Positions 50,905 to 60,100 of a DNA stretch of 64,000 bases are shown piece after piece (position 1 is the stretch's first letter; each line of letters opens with the position of its first letter). Both the position numbers and the translations under genes were made by a program. Under the pieces are notes generated by a model. The model was not told the DNA's origin. It saw nothing but the letters and a program-made list of their open reading frames with translations, and did no database searches. This DNA comes from DAOTXS01 sp034435055 (GTDB lineage Bacteria > Chloroflexota > Anaerolineae > UBA4142): positions 157,908 to 221,907 of the forward strand of contig DAOTXS010000040.1 of assembly GCA_034435055.1 (NCBI GenBank), written 5' to 3'.

Positions 50905-51928
50905 ATAATTTCACCAACTTGGGAAGTGCCTTGGTCATCAACGCGATCGTGTTTTCAAAATCGCGTTTGCTCAACAAACTCACCGGCGAATGAATGTAGC
51001 GCACCGGCACCGCAACCGCAACCGACGGCACGCCGGCTTTGGAAATGTGAATGCGCCCGGCGTCAGTTCCGCCGGCAACCGCCGCTTTGAATTGGTACGG
51101 AATGCGATTTTCTTTTGCGGTTTCGATCAGCAAATCGACCAACCGCCGGTCGGCGATCAGCGAATTGTCCATAAACGTGATGGCGGGACCGTTCCCCACG
51201 CGCGTGACCGGTGACACATCTTTTTGCTTGGGGGAATCGTCGCACACGGTTCCTTCCAACGCAAATGCAAAATCCGGTTCGATCGCGTATGCCGCCGTTC
51301 GCGCGCCGCGCAAACCAACTTCCTCTTGTACCGTAAAAACGCCAAAGACCTCGAACGGATAATCGCGTTTCAAAATCTCGACGAGCGCGGCGCAACCGGC
51401 GCGATCATCGAGCGCTTTGCCTTTCACCAACCCTTCGCCAAACTCTGCAAACTTGGTGGCGAAAGTTGCGTACTCGCCGATTTTCACGGCGGCTTGCGCT
51501 TCTTCTTTCGTTTTCGCGCCGATGTCGATGGTCATCGAGTCGGCGTCCAACACTTGCGTACGTTCATTTTGCTTGAGCAGATGAATCGGTTTGACGCCGA
51601 TGATGCCGGGAATTTTGTCTTTGCCGATCAACACAACCTTGCTCAACAGCACGCGGTCGTCGATGCCGCCGACTTTGGCAAAGCGCAGATGTCCGTTCGA
51701 TTCGTGATGCACGATCATCAAGCCAATTTCGTCCATATGCGCGGCGAGCATCACTTTGAGTCGATTTTTTCTGCGCGCGCCTTTGGCTTTTTTGTGCGCG
51801 ATGAGATTGCCGAGCGTGTCGGTGCGATAATCATCGACGTGGTTTTTGATGGCAGTGACGAGAATTTCGCGCACTTGAGTTTCGTTACCGGAAACGCCGC
51901 GCGCGTTGGAGAGTTGTTCGAGTAACAT
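50903..51928 (-). CDS. M42-family aminopeptidase, copy 2
   Basis: M42 peptidase of 341 residues. Start ATG 51928 with GAGGAAAAT upstream; residues before it come from repeat DNA. Metal ligands: His in AAHMDEIG, Asp in ALDDRAGC, Glu pair in VQEEVGLRGAR, Asp replaced in context by ALEGTVCDD (Glu in the place usually Asp/Glu) and His in RYIHSPVSLL. This fits the FrvX/deblocking aminopeptidase set. Flanked by the other two copies and by heptamer-repeat spacers. Confidence 0.93.
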   Translation of the reverse strand: MLLEQLSNARGVSGNETQVREILVTAIKNHVDDYRTDTLGNLIAHKKAKGARRKNRLKVMLAAHMDEIGLMIVHHESNGHLRFAKVGGIDDRVLLSKVVLIGKDKIPGIIGVKPIHLLKQNERTQVLDADSMTIDIGAKTKEEAQAAVKIGEYATFATKFAEFGEGLVKGKALDDRAGCAALVEILKRDYPFEVFGVFTVQEEVGLRGARTAAYAIEPDFAFALEGTVCDDSPKQKDVSPVTRVGNGPAITFMDNSLIADRRLVDLLIETAKENRIPYQFKAAVAGGTDAGRIHISKAGVPSVAVAVPVRYIHSPVSLLSKRDFENTIALMTKALPKLVKL

Positions 51929-51937
51929 ATTTTCCTC

Positions 51938-51992
51938 AAGGACGAAAGACGAACGCACCTACTTTCGTTTTTGGTCCTTCGTCCTTCGTCTG
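51938..51992. repeat. GACGAAN heptamer repeat overlapping an M42 gene end
   Basis: AAGGACGAAAGACGAACG and TTTTTGGTCCTTCGTCCTTCGTC form an imperfect palindrome. The right part is translated on the minus strand as the basic C-terminus (RRTKDQKRK) of the first M42 copy. Confidence 0.8.
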
Positions 51993-53083
51993 GCTGTAAT
52001 GCGCTTCTTCTTCTCTGGTTTTGCTTCCTCTTCTGTCTCGCCGCGCAACTCGCGCGCAAACTTGTCGTCGAGCGACGCGCAAAAACGCGCCAGCAATCGT
52101 CCGATGCGTTCAACATCGCTGATGCTGACCGTCTCGACCGACGTGTGCATATAACGCAGCGGAATATCGATCAAGCCCGTGGGAATTCCTTCGCGCACGA
52201 CCTGCATCGCCCAGGCGTTGGTGCCGGTTGCGCCAGCGTAGGCGGTGATCTTGAAGGGAATTTCGTTGTCGCGCGCAATTTGCGTCAACTTGGTATGGAC
52301 TAGCGGATGAATGTTGGGCCCCATTGCGATGCCCATTCCATCGTTCAGCGGGACGCGATTGACTTCGGGGACATTTGGCTGATCTGCGTGACCCACGTCG
52401 ATTGCGATTGCAACATCCGGGTTGACTTGATACGCGGAGGTCATCGCGCCGCGCAAGCCAACTTCTTCTTGCGTGTTGGCGATCACATAAACATCCCACG
52501 CGTGTTTCATCGTCGCCAAATCTTTCAACGCTTCCGCCACGCAGACGACGGCGGCGCGATCATCGAACGCTTTGCCGGCGACAAGATTATTTTTCAGGTC
52601 GATGAGATTGCGTGCAATCGTGATTTGGTCGCCAACTTGAACGAGTTCGCGGATGCGTGCTTCCGGCAAACCCACATCGATCCAAAGGTCGTTCATCGGG
52701 ATGACCTTGTTGCGTTCGTCGTCGGTCAAGACGTGCGGCGGTCGCGCGCCGATAATTCCGCGCAATGGTTGTTTGCCATGCACGATCACTTCTTGGGCGA
52801 GCAAAAGGCGCACGTCGAATCCACCCACTTGCGTAAAGCGAATAAATCCGTGATCGATTTCCGTAACCATCAAACCGATTTCGTCCATATGCCCTTCGAT
52901 CAGCACTTTGTGTTTGCCGCCGCCGGTGCCACGTTTGAGCGCAATGACACTGCCCAAAGGTGTGATGGAGATTTCGTCTGCGAACGGCTTGAATTCATCG
53001 ATTACGAGGTCGCGGATGGTGTGTTCAAAGCCGGACACACCATGCGCTTGCGAAAGTTTCTGCAAAAAGTCTTTGGCTGCCAC
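51959..53083 (-). CDS. M42-family aminopeptidase, copy 1
   Basis: M42 peptidase of 374 residues, GTG start at 53083 with AGGAGG 11 bases upstream. Metal ligands: His in EGHMDEIG (about 66), Asp in AFDDRAAV (about 180), Glu pair in TQEEVGLRGAM (about 213), Asp in AIDVGHAD and His in RYMHTSVETV. The last 20 residues are Lys/Arg-rich and partly come from a heptamer repeat. First of the three tandem copies, which differ enough to suggest old duplications. Confidence 0.93.
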   Translation of the reverse strand: MAAKDFLQKLSQAHGVSGFEHTIRDLVIDEFKPFADEISITPLGSVIALKRGTGGGKHKVLIEGHMDEIGLMVTEIDHGFIRFTQVGGFDVRLLLAQEVIVHGKQPLRGIIGARPPHVLTDDERNKVIPMNDLWIDVGLPEARIRELVQVGDQITIARNLIDLKNNLVAGKAFDDRAAVVCVAEALKDLATMKHAWDVYVIANTQEEVGLRGAMTSAYQVNPDVAIAIDVGHADQPNVPEVNRVPLNDGMGIAMGPNIHPLVHTKLTQIARDNEIPFKITAYAGATGTNAWAMQVVREGIPTGLIDIPLRYMHTSVETVSISDVERIGRLLARFCASLDDKFARELRGETEEEAKPEKKKRITARRRTKDQKRK

Positions 53084-53162
53084 GAAGTCGAGTGCCTCCT
53101 GAAAAAACGTGGCGTCATTATAACACGGGTCGCAAGCGTGTCAATTAGTGTTGCAAGAACGC

Positions 53163-53197
53163 AAAAACCTCGATAGCATTCAAACCATCGAGGTTTT
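53163..53197 (-). terminator. Rho-independent terminator of the sulfide operon
   Basis: AAAACCTCGAT (53164-53174) and ATCGAGGTTTT (53187-53197) form an 11-base stem with a 12-base loop; on the minus strand the stem ends in a T-run. It lies 24 bases after the last gene of the sulfide operon. Confidence 0.85.
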
Positions 53198-53220
53198 GTC
53201 TTTCCTTTGCGGGATTGAGG

Positions 53221-53721
53221 TTAGATGAAAATAATTTGCGCGCCTTCGGTCATGTCCATAAAATCGCCAGCGGTGACGATGTCTTCCACAAAGGGCAAAA
53301 AGTCATCTTTCTTCAAGCCGAACATATCGACCGACATTTTGCACGCGTACATTTTCGCGCCCGCGTCCGAAAGCATTTCCAAATATTCGCGCACGGTGGG
53401 TACGCCCAGACCCTTCATCTTGCTCTTCATCAATGTACTGGCGAACCAGGTCATCCCCGGGATAATGCCCATCCATTGTGGGATGCCGATGTAACCGGGA
53501 ATGCCCATCATATTCATCTTCATACTGGTGTTGGCGATGGGCGGAATTTCCAAATGATCGACGCGCGCTTTGTTGATCATATCCATTCCCCAGAACGTGA
53601 AAAAGATCGTCACGTCGATGCCGTTGCCGAGCGCCGCCCAGCCCATCACGAGCGCGGGGTAGACCATGTCGAGATTGCCTTTGGAACAGATGAATGCGAT
53701 CTTGCGATTTTGCTCTGCCAT
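53221..53721 (-). CDS. DsrE2-like/peroxiredoxin-family sulfur carrier protein
   Basis: DsrE/DsrF/DrsH-like protein of 166 residues, last gene of the sulfide operon. The Cys in FICSKGNLDMVYP (about 12) and the Cys in KMYACKMSVDMFGL (about 127) are conserved in DsrE2 and may carry persulfide. FFTFWGMDMINKA (about 41-53) and the Gly/Met-rich region (MNMMGIPGYIG, about 69-79) are usual in this subfamily, which is associated with membranes. It likely passes sulfane sulfur between SQR and acceptors such as the TusE-like protein. Confidence 0.9.
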   Translation of the reverse strand: MAEQNRKIAFICSKGNLDMVYPALVMGWAALGNGIDVTIFFTFWGMDMINKARVDHLEIPPIANTSMKMNMMGIPGYIGIPQWMGIIPGMTWFASTLMKSKMKGLGVPTVREYLEMLSDAGAKMYACKMSVDMFGLKKDDFLPFVEDIVTAGDFMDMTEGAQIIFI

Positions 53722-53748
53722 TTTGAATTCTCCCTGTCTCTTTTTGTT

Positions 53749-53798
53749 GCCGCAGAATTAAGCAGAAAAAACCATGTGATTCTGCGTGTTTCTGCGGC
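53749..53798. other. Hairpin between tusE-like and dsrE-like genes
   Basis: GCCGCAGAA (53749-53757) and TTCTGCGGC (53790-53798), 9-base perfect outer stem with an internal GCAGAA/TTCTGC pairing. It occupies the spacer and may stabilise or process the operon mRNA. Confidence 0.6.
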
Positions 53799-53804
53799 TA
53801 GTTT

Positions 53805-54122
53805 TTACACGCAACCTTCCGGTTTACCCAAGCCGGAAATTCGCGCAACTTTTTTCGCGGGACCTTTGGGGAACCACGCAAACAATTCCTTGGTCGATGC
53901 GCCGGTGCCAACCGTGATTTGGCGCAATGTCGGCGATTTGCCGCCACTGACCGCGTGCTGGCGACAGAAATCGATGACCTTCCAGTGGTTCGGCGTCAGT
54001 TCGGCGATGCCTTCTTCTTTTGCCAGCTCCACCGCGATTTCTTTCGACCATTCTGCTGGATTCGTCATGAATCCTTCGTCGTTCACCTGTACGGTTTTAC
54101 CTGCGATTGTTTTGGTAGCCAT
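53805..54122 (-). CDS. TusE/DsrC-family sulfur-relay protein
   Basis: Small sulfur carrier of 105 residues. The DsrC/TusE fold is shown by NDEGFMTNPAEWSKEIAVEL, ELTPNHWKVIDFCRQH, SPTLRQI and the flexible C-terminal arm ending SGLGKPEGCV. The penultimate Cys (CysB), which carries persulfide, is present. The second arm Cys (CysA) of sulfite-reductase DsrC proteins is replaced in AKKVARI. This places it with TusE-like carriers rather than the dissimilatory DsrC. AGGAGG precedes the ATG at 54122. Confidence 0.93.
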   Translation of the reverse strand: MATKTIAGKTVQVNDEGFMTNPAEWSKEIAVELAKEEGIAELTPNHWKVIDFCRQHAVSGGKSPTLRQITVGTGASTKELFAWFPKGPAKKVARISGLGKPEGCV

Positions 54123-54153
54123 GCTTTACCTCCTGATATTTTTTCTTCTGTGG

Positions 54154-54834
54154 TTACTTTTTTTCCGCCGCTTGCGCGCCGACGACACTCAACACACGCA
54201 TCGTCAATGCCAAACCGCGCCGCACCGCCGGGTCGCGCATTTGATTCAAGAGCGCCAACATCGATGTGTCCACCGGTTTTTCTACTTCGCGCGTGGCGAC
54301 CATCAACGTGTTGTTGATGAACGTCATAATTTCCGGTTGCGTCATATTCTTGACGACGTTAAGAATCAACACAACATTGTCACCTAATTTTTTCACGTCG
54401 TCTTCCGTAAACGAGGTGACGATATTATCGGCAATTTGAATGCCGCCTTTGGCGAACGCGAAATAACCTTTTTGCTCCATCGTCGCTAACATATCGACGA
54501 TTTTCCCAAACGCCTCATCGCCCAACGGTCCCATCGTTTCGATCAAGTCCATCAAACTTTCAAGTTGATCGAGCATCTTTTCGAGGTTGCGCCCGTTGCG
54601 TAACAGCCGTTTGAGTAAGCGCAACAAATCGTTCAAGCTAACGTACTCTTGGATTTCTTCTAGCTGTTCAACGGTGAGTCGAAAGGCGTCGTTTGCCACC
54701 GGCACCAGATCGCGGATCAGTTCATTGCGATCTTGTCGTCCGCGTTCGGCGATTTGCGCTTGCTCAGTCAAGTACTGGACTTGAGCGGTGAGCGCATCGA
54801 TCTTTTGCGTAAGGTCGGCGATTGGTTGATCCAT
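54154..54834 (-). CDS. DUF1641 protein of the sulfide operon
   Basis: Protein of 226 residues with predicted long helices (coiled coil about 5-60) and the DUF1641 core (LDQLESLMDLIETMGPLGDE, then KMAT-like LATMEQKGYFAFAKGGIQIA). DUF1641 genes often lie next to sulfide:quinone oxidoreductase or formate dehydrogenase genes; the role is not established, possibly an SQR partner or membrane adaptor. AGGAGG upstream of ATG 54834; the preceding sqr gene stops 8 bases before. Confidence 0.88.
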   Translation of the reverse strand: MDQPIADLTQKIDALTAQVQYLTEQAQIAERGRQDRNELIRDLVPVANDAFRLTVEQLEEIQEYVSLNDLLRLLKRLLRNGRNLEKMLDQLESLMDLIETMGPLGDEAFGKIVDMLATMEQKGYFAFAKGGIQIADNIVTSFTEDDVKKLGDNVVLILNVVKNMTQPEIMTFINNTLMVATREVEKPVDTSMLALLNQMRDPAVRRGLALTMRVLSVVGAQAAEKK

Positions 54835-54842
54835 TCCGCCTC

Positions 54843-56078
54843 CTATTTGTTCCATTTGCCCGCCATACTCATCTTGGCAGGCAAGGGCAACTCTTGCCCC
54901 TTGAGCAAAAGATTCCAGTACATCCAGCGGAACATCAACTTACCCCAGTGATTGGCTTCGGTTTCTTGTAGCAGACCAAAGGGGCCAACGCCGGGCAAAG
55001 GATAATGGCCGGGCAATGGTTCGATATCGTAATTGAAATCGATCAGCAGACCTTTGCCGAAACCGGATTCGATGAAACAGTTCGCGTGTCCATCGAAGGT
55101 TGGCAACATTTCCAAACCATCGACGTAGCGCAAAAAGTTTTCGCCAAAACAATCGACGGCGAAATGTGCGACCGAGCCGGCTTTCGAGGTCGGTAAATCA
55201 GCGGCATCGCCGAGCGCGAACACGTTTGGATATTTTGGCGATAGAAAGGTGTGCTTATCGACGGGGACGTAGTTTAGTTCATTCCCCATTCCGGAACGCG
55301 CAATCGCTTCGTCGCCCATATTGAGCGGCACGCTCACAAGTAAATCGTACTCGATTGCGCGTTCGTCGTATGAAACGATTTTCTTGGCGTCTGGTTGAAC
55401 TTCCATAATCATAAAATCCGGTTCGATCTTGACGCCTTTACGTTCCAAAATATCGCCGAGATGTTTGGAAGCGATGGGTTTAGTGAACGCGCCGGGAAGC
55501 GGCGTCGCGTAGATCAATTCGACTTTGTTACGAATGCCTTGTTCGTGGAAAAACCAATCGGCGAGCATGATGAATTCCAGCGGCGCGACCGGGCATTTGA
55601 TCGGATTTTCGACGATGTTGAGCACGAGGCGTCCACCTTGCCACGAGCGCAAATGTTTTGCCAACGCCACCGCACCTTCGATGGTATAAAAGTCGAAAAT
55701 CGATTTGTACCATTCGTGTTCCATCAAGCCGGTGGTTTGTTCCGGATGCGTGCGCGTGCCGGTGGCGATGACAAGGAAGTCGTAATTGAGATAACGTCCG
55801 TCTTTAACCAACTTGACGCGATTATGCTCCGGCTCGATTACCTCAATCGGCGACATGATGAACTCGACGCCGGCTGGGATAAAATCGCGCTTGGGCTTGA
55901 CTACATCGTTTTTGCTGTACATCCCAAACGGGATGAACAAAAAGCCGGGTTGATAATAATGCGTTTCGTGTTGATCGACGATGGTAATCTGCCATTCATC
56001 GCGATCCAGCAACCGGCTCAATCGATTGACAACCATCGTGCCAGCGGTGCCGGCACCAAGAACCAGTAATTTTTTCAT
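54843..56078 (-). CDS. sqr: Sulfide:quinone oxidoreductase
   Basis: Membrane-associated FAD enzyme of 411 residues that oxidises sulfide to polysulfide and reduces quinone. Rossmann motif VLGAGTAGTMVVNRLSR (about 6-22), the conserved DFLVIATGTRTHPEQ (about 100-114), the redox Cys in NPIKCPVAPLEF (about 160) and a second conserved Cys in DGHANCFIESG (about 329), the second FAD site in NVFALGDAADLPTSK. The C-terminal WMYWNLLLKG amphipathic helices could anchor it to the membrane. Subtype (I-VI) is not assigned by eye. Confidence 0.93.
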   Translation of the reverse strand: MKKLLVLGAGTAGTMVVNRLSRLLDRDEWQITIVDQHETHYYQPGFLFIPFGMYSKNDVVKPKRDFIPAGVEFIMSPIEVIEPEHNRVKLVKDGRYLNYDFLVIATGTRTHPEQTTGLMEHEWYKSIFDFYTIEGAVALAKHLRSWQGGRLVLNIVENPIKCPVAPLEFIMLADWFFHEQGIRNKVELIYATPLPGAFTKPIASKHLGDILERKGVKIEPDFMIMEVQPDAKKIVSYDERAIEYDLLVSVPLNMGDEAIARSGMGNELNYVPVDKHTFLSPKYPNVFALGDAADLPTSKAGSVAHFAVDCFGENFLRYVDGLEMLPTFDGHANCFIESGFGKGLLIDFNYDIEPLPGHYPLPGVGPFGLLQETEANHWGKLMFRWMYWNLLLKGQELPLPAKMSMAGKWNK

Positions 56079-56187
56079 TCGCCATCCTCTTTGCAGAATT
56101 CGATGTTCAAAAAGTTACCTCTCAACAAACCCGCCCACGAGTTGGTTTATGAGGCATTCAGCACCTCAGTGAAAAAGTTACCGTGGG

Positions 56188-56520
56188 TTAGGTGATTGCG
56201 TCGGCAAGCGCGCTTCGTTTGCTCAACTCATCGCCCAGAACTTCGCGCAGCAAATCCAGCGCTTTGATGATCCGTTTGTCGCCAAGCGCGTAGATGATGT
56301 TTGCGCCCTTGCGTTCTGAGCTTACCATTCTTCGCTCACGCAGAATTTTTAGATGACGCGAAATCGTCGGCTGGGGCAATTCCAGAATGTCTGCCAACTC
56401 CATTACATTCTTGGAGCCGTCGGATAGCGCGTACAAGATTGCGATGCGTTTGGGGTCGGATAATCCGCCGCAGATTTCAGCGTGCAGTTGATTGATTTCT
56501 TTGAGCAGTTTCTTGTCCAT
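56188..56520 (-). CDS. ArsR-family transcriptional regulator
   Basis: Winged-helix repressor of 110 residues, probably controlling the sulfide operon that starts 109 bases downstream. MDKKLLKEINQLHAEICGGL is the start (ATG 56520); upstream in-frame codons overlap a palindrome and are unlikely. The recognition helix is LELPQPTISRHLKIL (about 46-60), and the wing contains VSSERKGANIIYAL. Only one Cys (EICGGL, about 17) exists, so the two-Cys persulfide switch of SqrR/BigR is absent. Sensing by another mechanism is implied. Confidence 0.9.
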   Translation of the reverse strand: MDKKLLKEINQLHAEICGGLSDPKRIAILYALSDGSKNVMELADILELPQPTISRHLKILRERRMVSSERKGANIIYALGDKRIIKALDLLREVLGDELSKRSALADAIT

Positions 56521-56541
56521 ACCAGATACTCGAATAGTTGT

Positions 56542-56561
56542 ATATTCCCAGATGCGAATAT
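56542..56561. promoter_or_regulatory. Candidate ArsR-type operator
   Basis: ATATTC (56542-56547) and GAATAT (56556-56561) form a 6-8-6 palindrome 21 bases upstream of the regulator's start codon, overlapping the place where a promoter is expected. AT-rich palindromes of this size are typical ArsR-family binding sites. Confidence 0.45.
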
Positions 56562-56716
56562 GTGATTTCATTGGCATGATAACAATCCCAAGTCAAAATC
56601 GGGTCAAAGCCACATGTGGAATTCGGTAGTAATTTCGATGAGTTGGCTCTGCAATTCCGTCTGGCTCGGCTTGCCAAAATTCTCTGCCCAAAGGATGTTT
56701 TTAATAAAATCTAAAC

Positions 56717-56745
56717 TTGACATTTGCTGACGTTACTACTATAAT
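56717..56745 (+). promoter_or_regulatory. Perfect consensus promoter of rpoBC
   Basis: TTGACA (56717-56722) and TATAAT (56740-56745) with exactly 17 bases between them, the full sigma70-type consensus. It is the best promoter in the window and faces rpoB, whose ATG is about 370 bases beyond the expected transcription start. Confidence 0.85.
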
Positions 56746-56751
56746 CTCTCT

Positions 56752-57122
56752 TTGCTTTAGGATTTCACTTATCGAGCGCAAGTCACCTAAGATGGGCGGC
56801 GGTCGGTTATTTTTGTTGCCCGGTTTGCGTGTGCTTTCATCCTCTTTCTTCAGTTTGATCCAAATAGGTGCCTTGCCTCGAAAGTGGAGCGAGTTTGCTG
56901 AACGGTAAAGTATTTGAACGGCGGCAAATGGCTGAATTGTTCAGTGCAGCTTGTTCCATCCCTTGTCGATCGCTAAAGCAAGAATAGCTAGTGGCGCCGT
57001 CAAGCGCGCGAAAATCAGACCCGAACACGTTCTTCCCCTGATGATTCTCGGCGATTCGATTGCCCCGGCAATGAATCGCGTGTTCGCGCGCTATCGAACT
57101 TTTCTTTGCGAGGAGTAAGCGA
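56752..57122 (+). other. Long rpoB leader without a gene
   Basis: The stretch between the consensus promoter and rpoB has no ORF with support and no recognised riboswitch. It ends with TGCGAGGAGTAAGCG directly before ATG 57123, a good ribosome-binding site. Upstream from 56562 to 56716 I see no feature other than a possible 39-codon minus-strand ORF. Confidence 0.5.
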
Positions 57123-60100
57123 ATGAGTCAATTGACGATGGCACCTATGATTAACGGTTTGATGCCTGATCAAAAATCGTATGCCCGTATCCCCGATGTC
57201 CACCGCATTCCCACTTTGATCCAAGTCCAGATCGAATCTTTTCAATGGTTCAAGACCGAAGGTCTGCGCGAACTCTTTGACGAAATCTCCCCCATCGAAT
57301 CGTTCAACAAAGAATACTCCCTCTATTTTCCTGGCGATAACGAAGTTGCCAAGAGTCTGGAATTAAAATACTGGTTCGGCGAACCCAAGTACTCCGAAGC
57401 CGAATGCCGCGAGATGGATATGACCTATGCCGCGCCGCTCCATCTTATCGTGGCATTGGTCAATAATCAGACCAAAGAAGCCCAAAAGCAAGACGTTTAT
57501 ATGGGCGATTTCCCGCTCATGACCGAACACGGCACCTTCGTAATTAACGGTGCAGAACGCGTTGTTGTTTCGCAGTTGATTCGCTCGCCCGGCGTCTATT
57601 TCAGCGCAACCGAAGACCGCGCAACCGGGCGCGTGCTTTGCTCCGCCAAACTGATTCCCAACCGCGGCGCGTGGCTGGAATTTGAAACCTCCAAACGCGA
57701 TGTTCTGTCCGTCAAAGTCGACCGCAAGCGCAAAGTCCCGGTTACGATGCTTCTCAAAGCCGTCGGCGTGGGCGATGGCTCCGACGACGGTTTGATTAAC
57801 ATCTTTGCCGGCGCGGACAACAACCCCGAACACGAATACATTCGCGGCACGCTGGAACGCGAAACGCCCAAACTCGAAAGTGTTGATCAAGCACTGCTCG
57901 AGTTTTACAAGAAATTGCGTCCCGGCGACCCGCCGACGCTCGATAATGCCAAGACCTTCTTGACGACGCTTCTCTTCACCCAACGTCGATACGATTTGGG
58001 CAAAGTCGGTCGCCACAAACTCAATCGTCGATTGTATGGTACCGATATTCCCGCCGATCAACTGCCGCAGGAACGCATTTTGCGCGCCGATGATTTGGTC
58101 AAAGTCATCGAGCATATGATTTTGATCAACAACGGGATCGAAGGCGGCGACGACATTGATCATCTGGGCAATCGCCGCGTCAAGACGGTTGGCGAGTTGA
58201 TTCAGAATCATCTTCGCATCGGTTTGTTGCGCTTGGAGCGCGTCGTCCGCGAGCGGATGAGCGTGCGCGAAGCCGACCAAATCTCCGCACTCAATCTCAT
58301 CAACATTCGCCCGGTCGTTGCGGCGATGCGCGAATTTTTCGGCGGCTCGCAACTGTCACAGTTTATGGATCAAACCAATCCGCTTGCCGAACTCACGCAC
58401 AAACGCACACTTTCCGCGCTCGGTCCCGGCGGTCTCCGCCGCGAACGCGCCGGTTTTGACGTGCGCGACGTCCATCACTCGCACTATGGTCGCATCTGCC
58501 CCATCGAAACGCCCGAAGGTCCCAACATCGGTTTGATCGGTCGCTTGGCAACGTACGGGCAGATCAATGAATTTGGTTTCATCGAAACGCCTTACCGCTT
58601 GGTCAAAAGTACGATCGAGAACAAAAAAGGACAGTTGGTCGGGCGCATTTTGCGCGAGGACATTCACGACCCCGAAACGAACAAAGTCATCGCGAAAGCC
58701 GAAACGGTGATCGATGAAAATCTTGCGGAAAAAATCGCGATGCTGAAGAAACTGTCCGAAGTCCCGGTGCGCGCGTACGCCACCGACGACATCGTTTATC
58801 TTGCCGCGGACGAAGAGGATCGCTACACCATCGCGCAGGCAAACGCGCGCGTCGATGATTTGGGACAATTCCTCGATAAGCGCGTTGAGATTCGCCGGCA
58901 TCAAACGTTCTTGACCGAATCGTGCGACCGCGTGCAATATCTCGATGTTTCGCCGAAGCAAATTGTTGGCGTGTCTGCCGCGCTCATTCCGTTCTTGGAA
59001 CACGACGACGCCAACCGCGCGTTGATGGGTTCAAATATGCAACGGCAAGCCGTTCCGCTTTTGCGACCGGAAGCGCCAGTCGTTGGCACCGGGATGGAAG
59101 CGCAAGCCGCGCTCGATTCTGGTCAAACCATCGTTGCGGAAGAAGACGGCGAAGTGATCAGCGTAATCGCGCGCGAAATCAAAGTTCGGACGGGTAAAAA
59201 AGATCGCGTTTACGTTTTGCGAAAATACAATCGCTCCAACCAATCGACCTGCATCGATCAACGCCCCATCGTTAATCGCGGGCAAAAGGTCAAACGCGGC
59301 GATGTCCTCGCCGATAGTTCGTCGACCGATCAGGGACAACTCGCGCTTGGACAAAATGTTACCGTCGCGTTCATGTCTTGGGAAGGTGGCAACTTTGAGG
59401 ATGCGATTCTCGTCAGCGAGAAAATGGTGCATCAAGATAAATTCTCCAGCATCCACATCGAAAAGCACGAGATCGAAGCGCGCGACACGAAGTTGGGGCC
59501 CGAAGAAATCACGCGCGACATTCCGAATGTCGGCGAGGATGTGCTGAAGGATTTGGACGAGGATGGTATCATTCGCATCGGCGCGGAAGTTGGACCGGGC
59601 GACATTTTGGTTGGCAAGATCACGCCAAAAGGCGAAACCGATCTGACGCCGGAGGAAAAATTGTTGCGCGCGATCTTTGGCGAAAAAGCGCGCGAGGTTA
59701 AAGACTCGTCGTTGCGTCTGCCGCACGGCGAGCGGGGCAAAGTTGTTGATGTCCGTGTCTTCACGCGCGATGAACACAACGAACTGCCCGCCGGCGTCGA
59801 CAAGTTGGTGCGCGTGTCCATCGCGCAACAGCGCAAAGTTACCGAAGGCGACAAGATGGCGGGGCGGCATGGCAACAAAGGCGTCATTTCCAAAGTCGTG
59901 CCGGTCGAAGATATGCCGTACTTGGGAGATGGGACGCCAGTCGACATTATTCTCAACCCGCTTGGCGTGCCGGCGCGGATGAACATCGGACAGATTTTGG
60001 AAACGCATCTCGGTTGGGCGGCAGATCGTTTGGGCTTTAAAGTCGTCTCGCCAGTGTTCGATGGTGCGGACGAAGCGGAAATCAGCGCGGAACTTGCGCG

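Noticed and set aside
15430..52000. GACGAAN heptamer arrays considered as CRISPR or as direct repeats with spacers
   Set aside because: Units are 7 bases, contiguous and self-complementary, with no unique spacers and no cas genes in the window.
56604..56723. Possible 39-codon ORF on the minus strand (starts MSSLDFIKNILWAENFGK)
   Set aside because: No ribosome-binding site, no recognisable family, and its start codon overlaps the -35 box of the rpoB promoter on the other strand. Could be a fragment of an old gene but cannot be supported.
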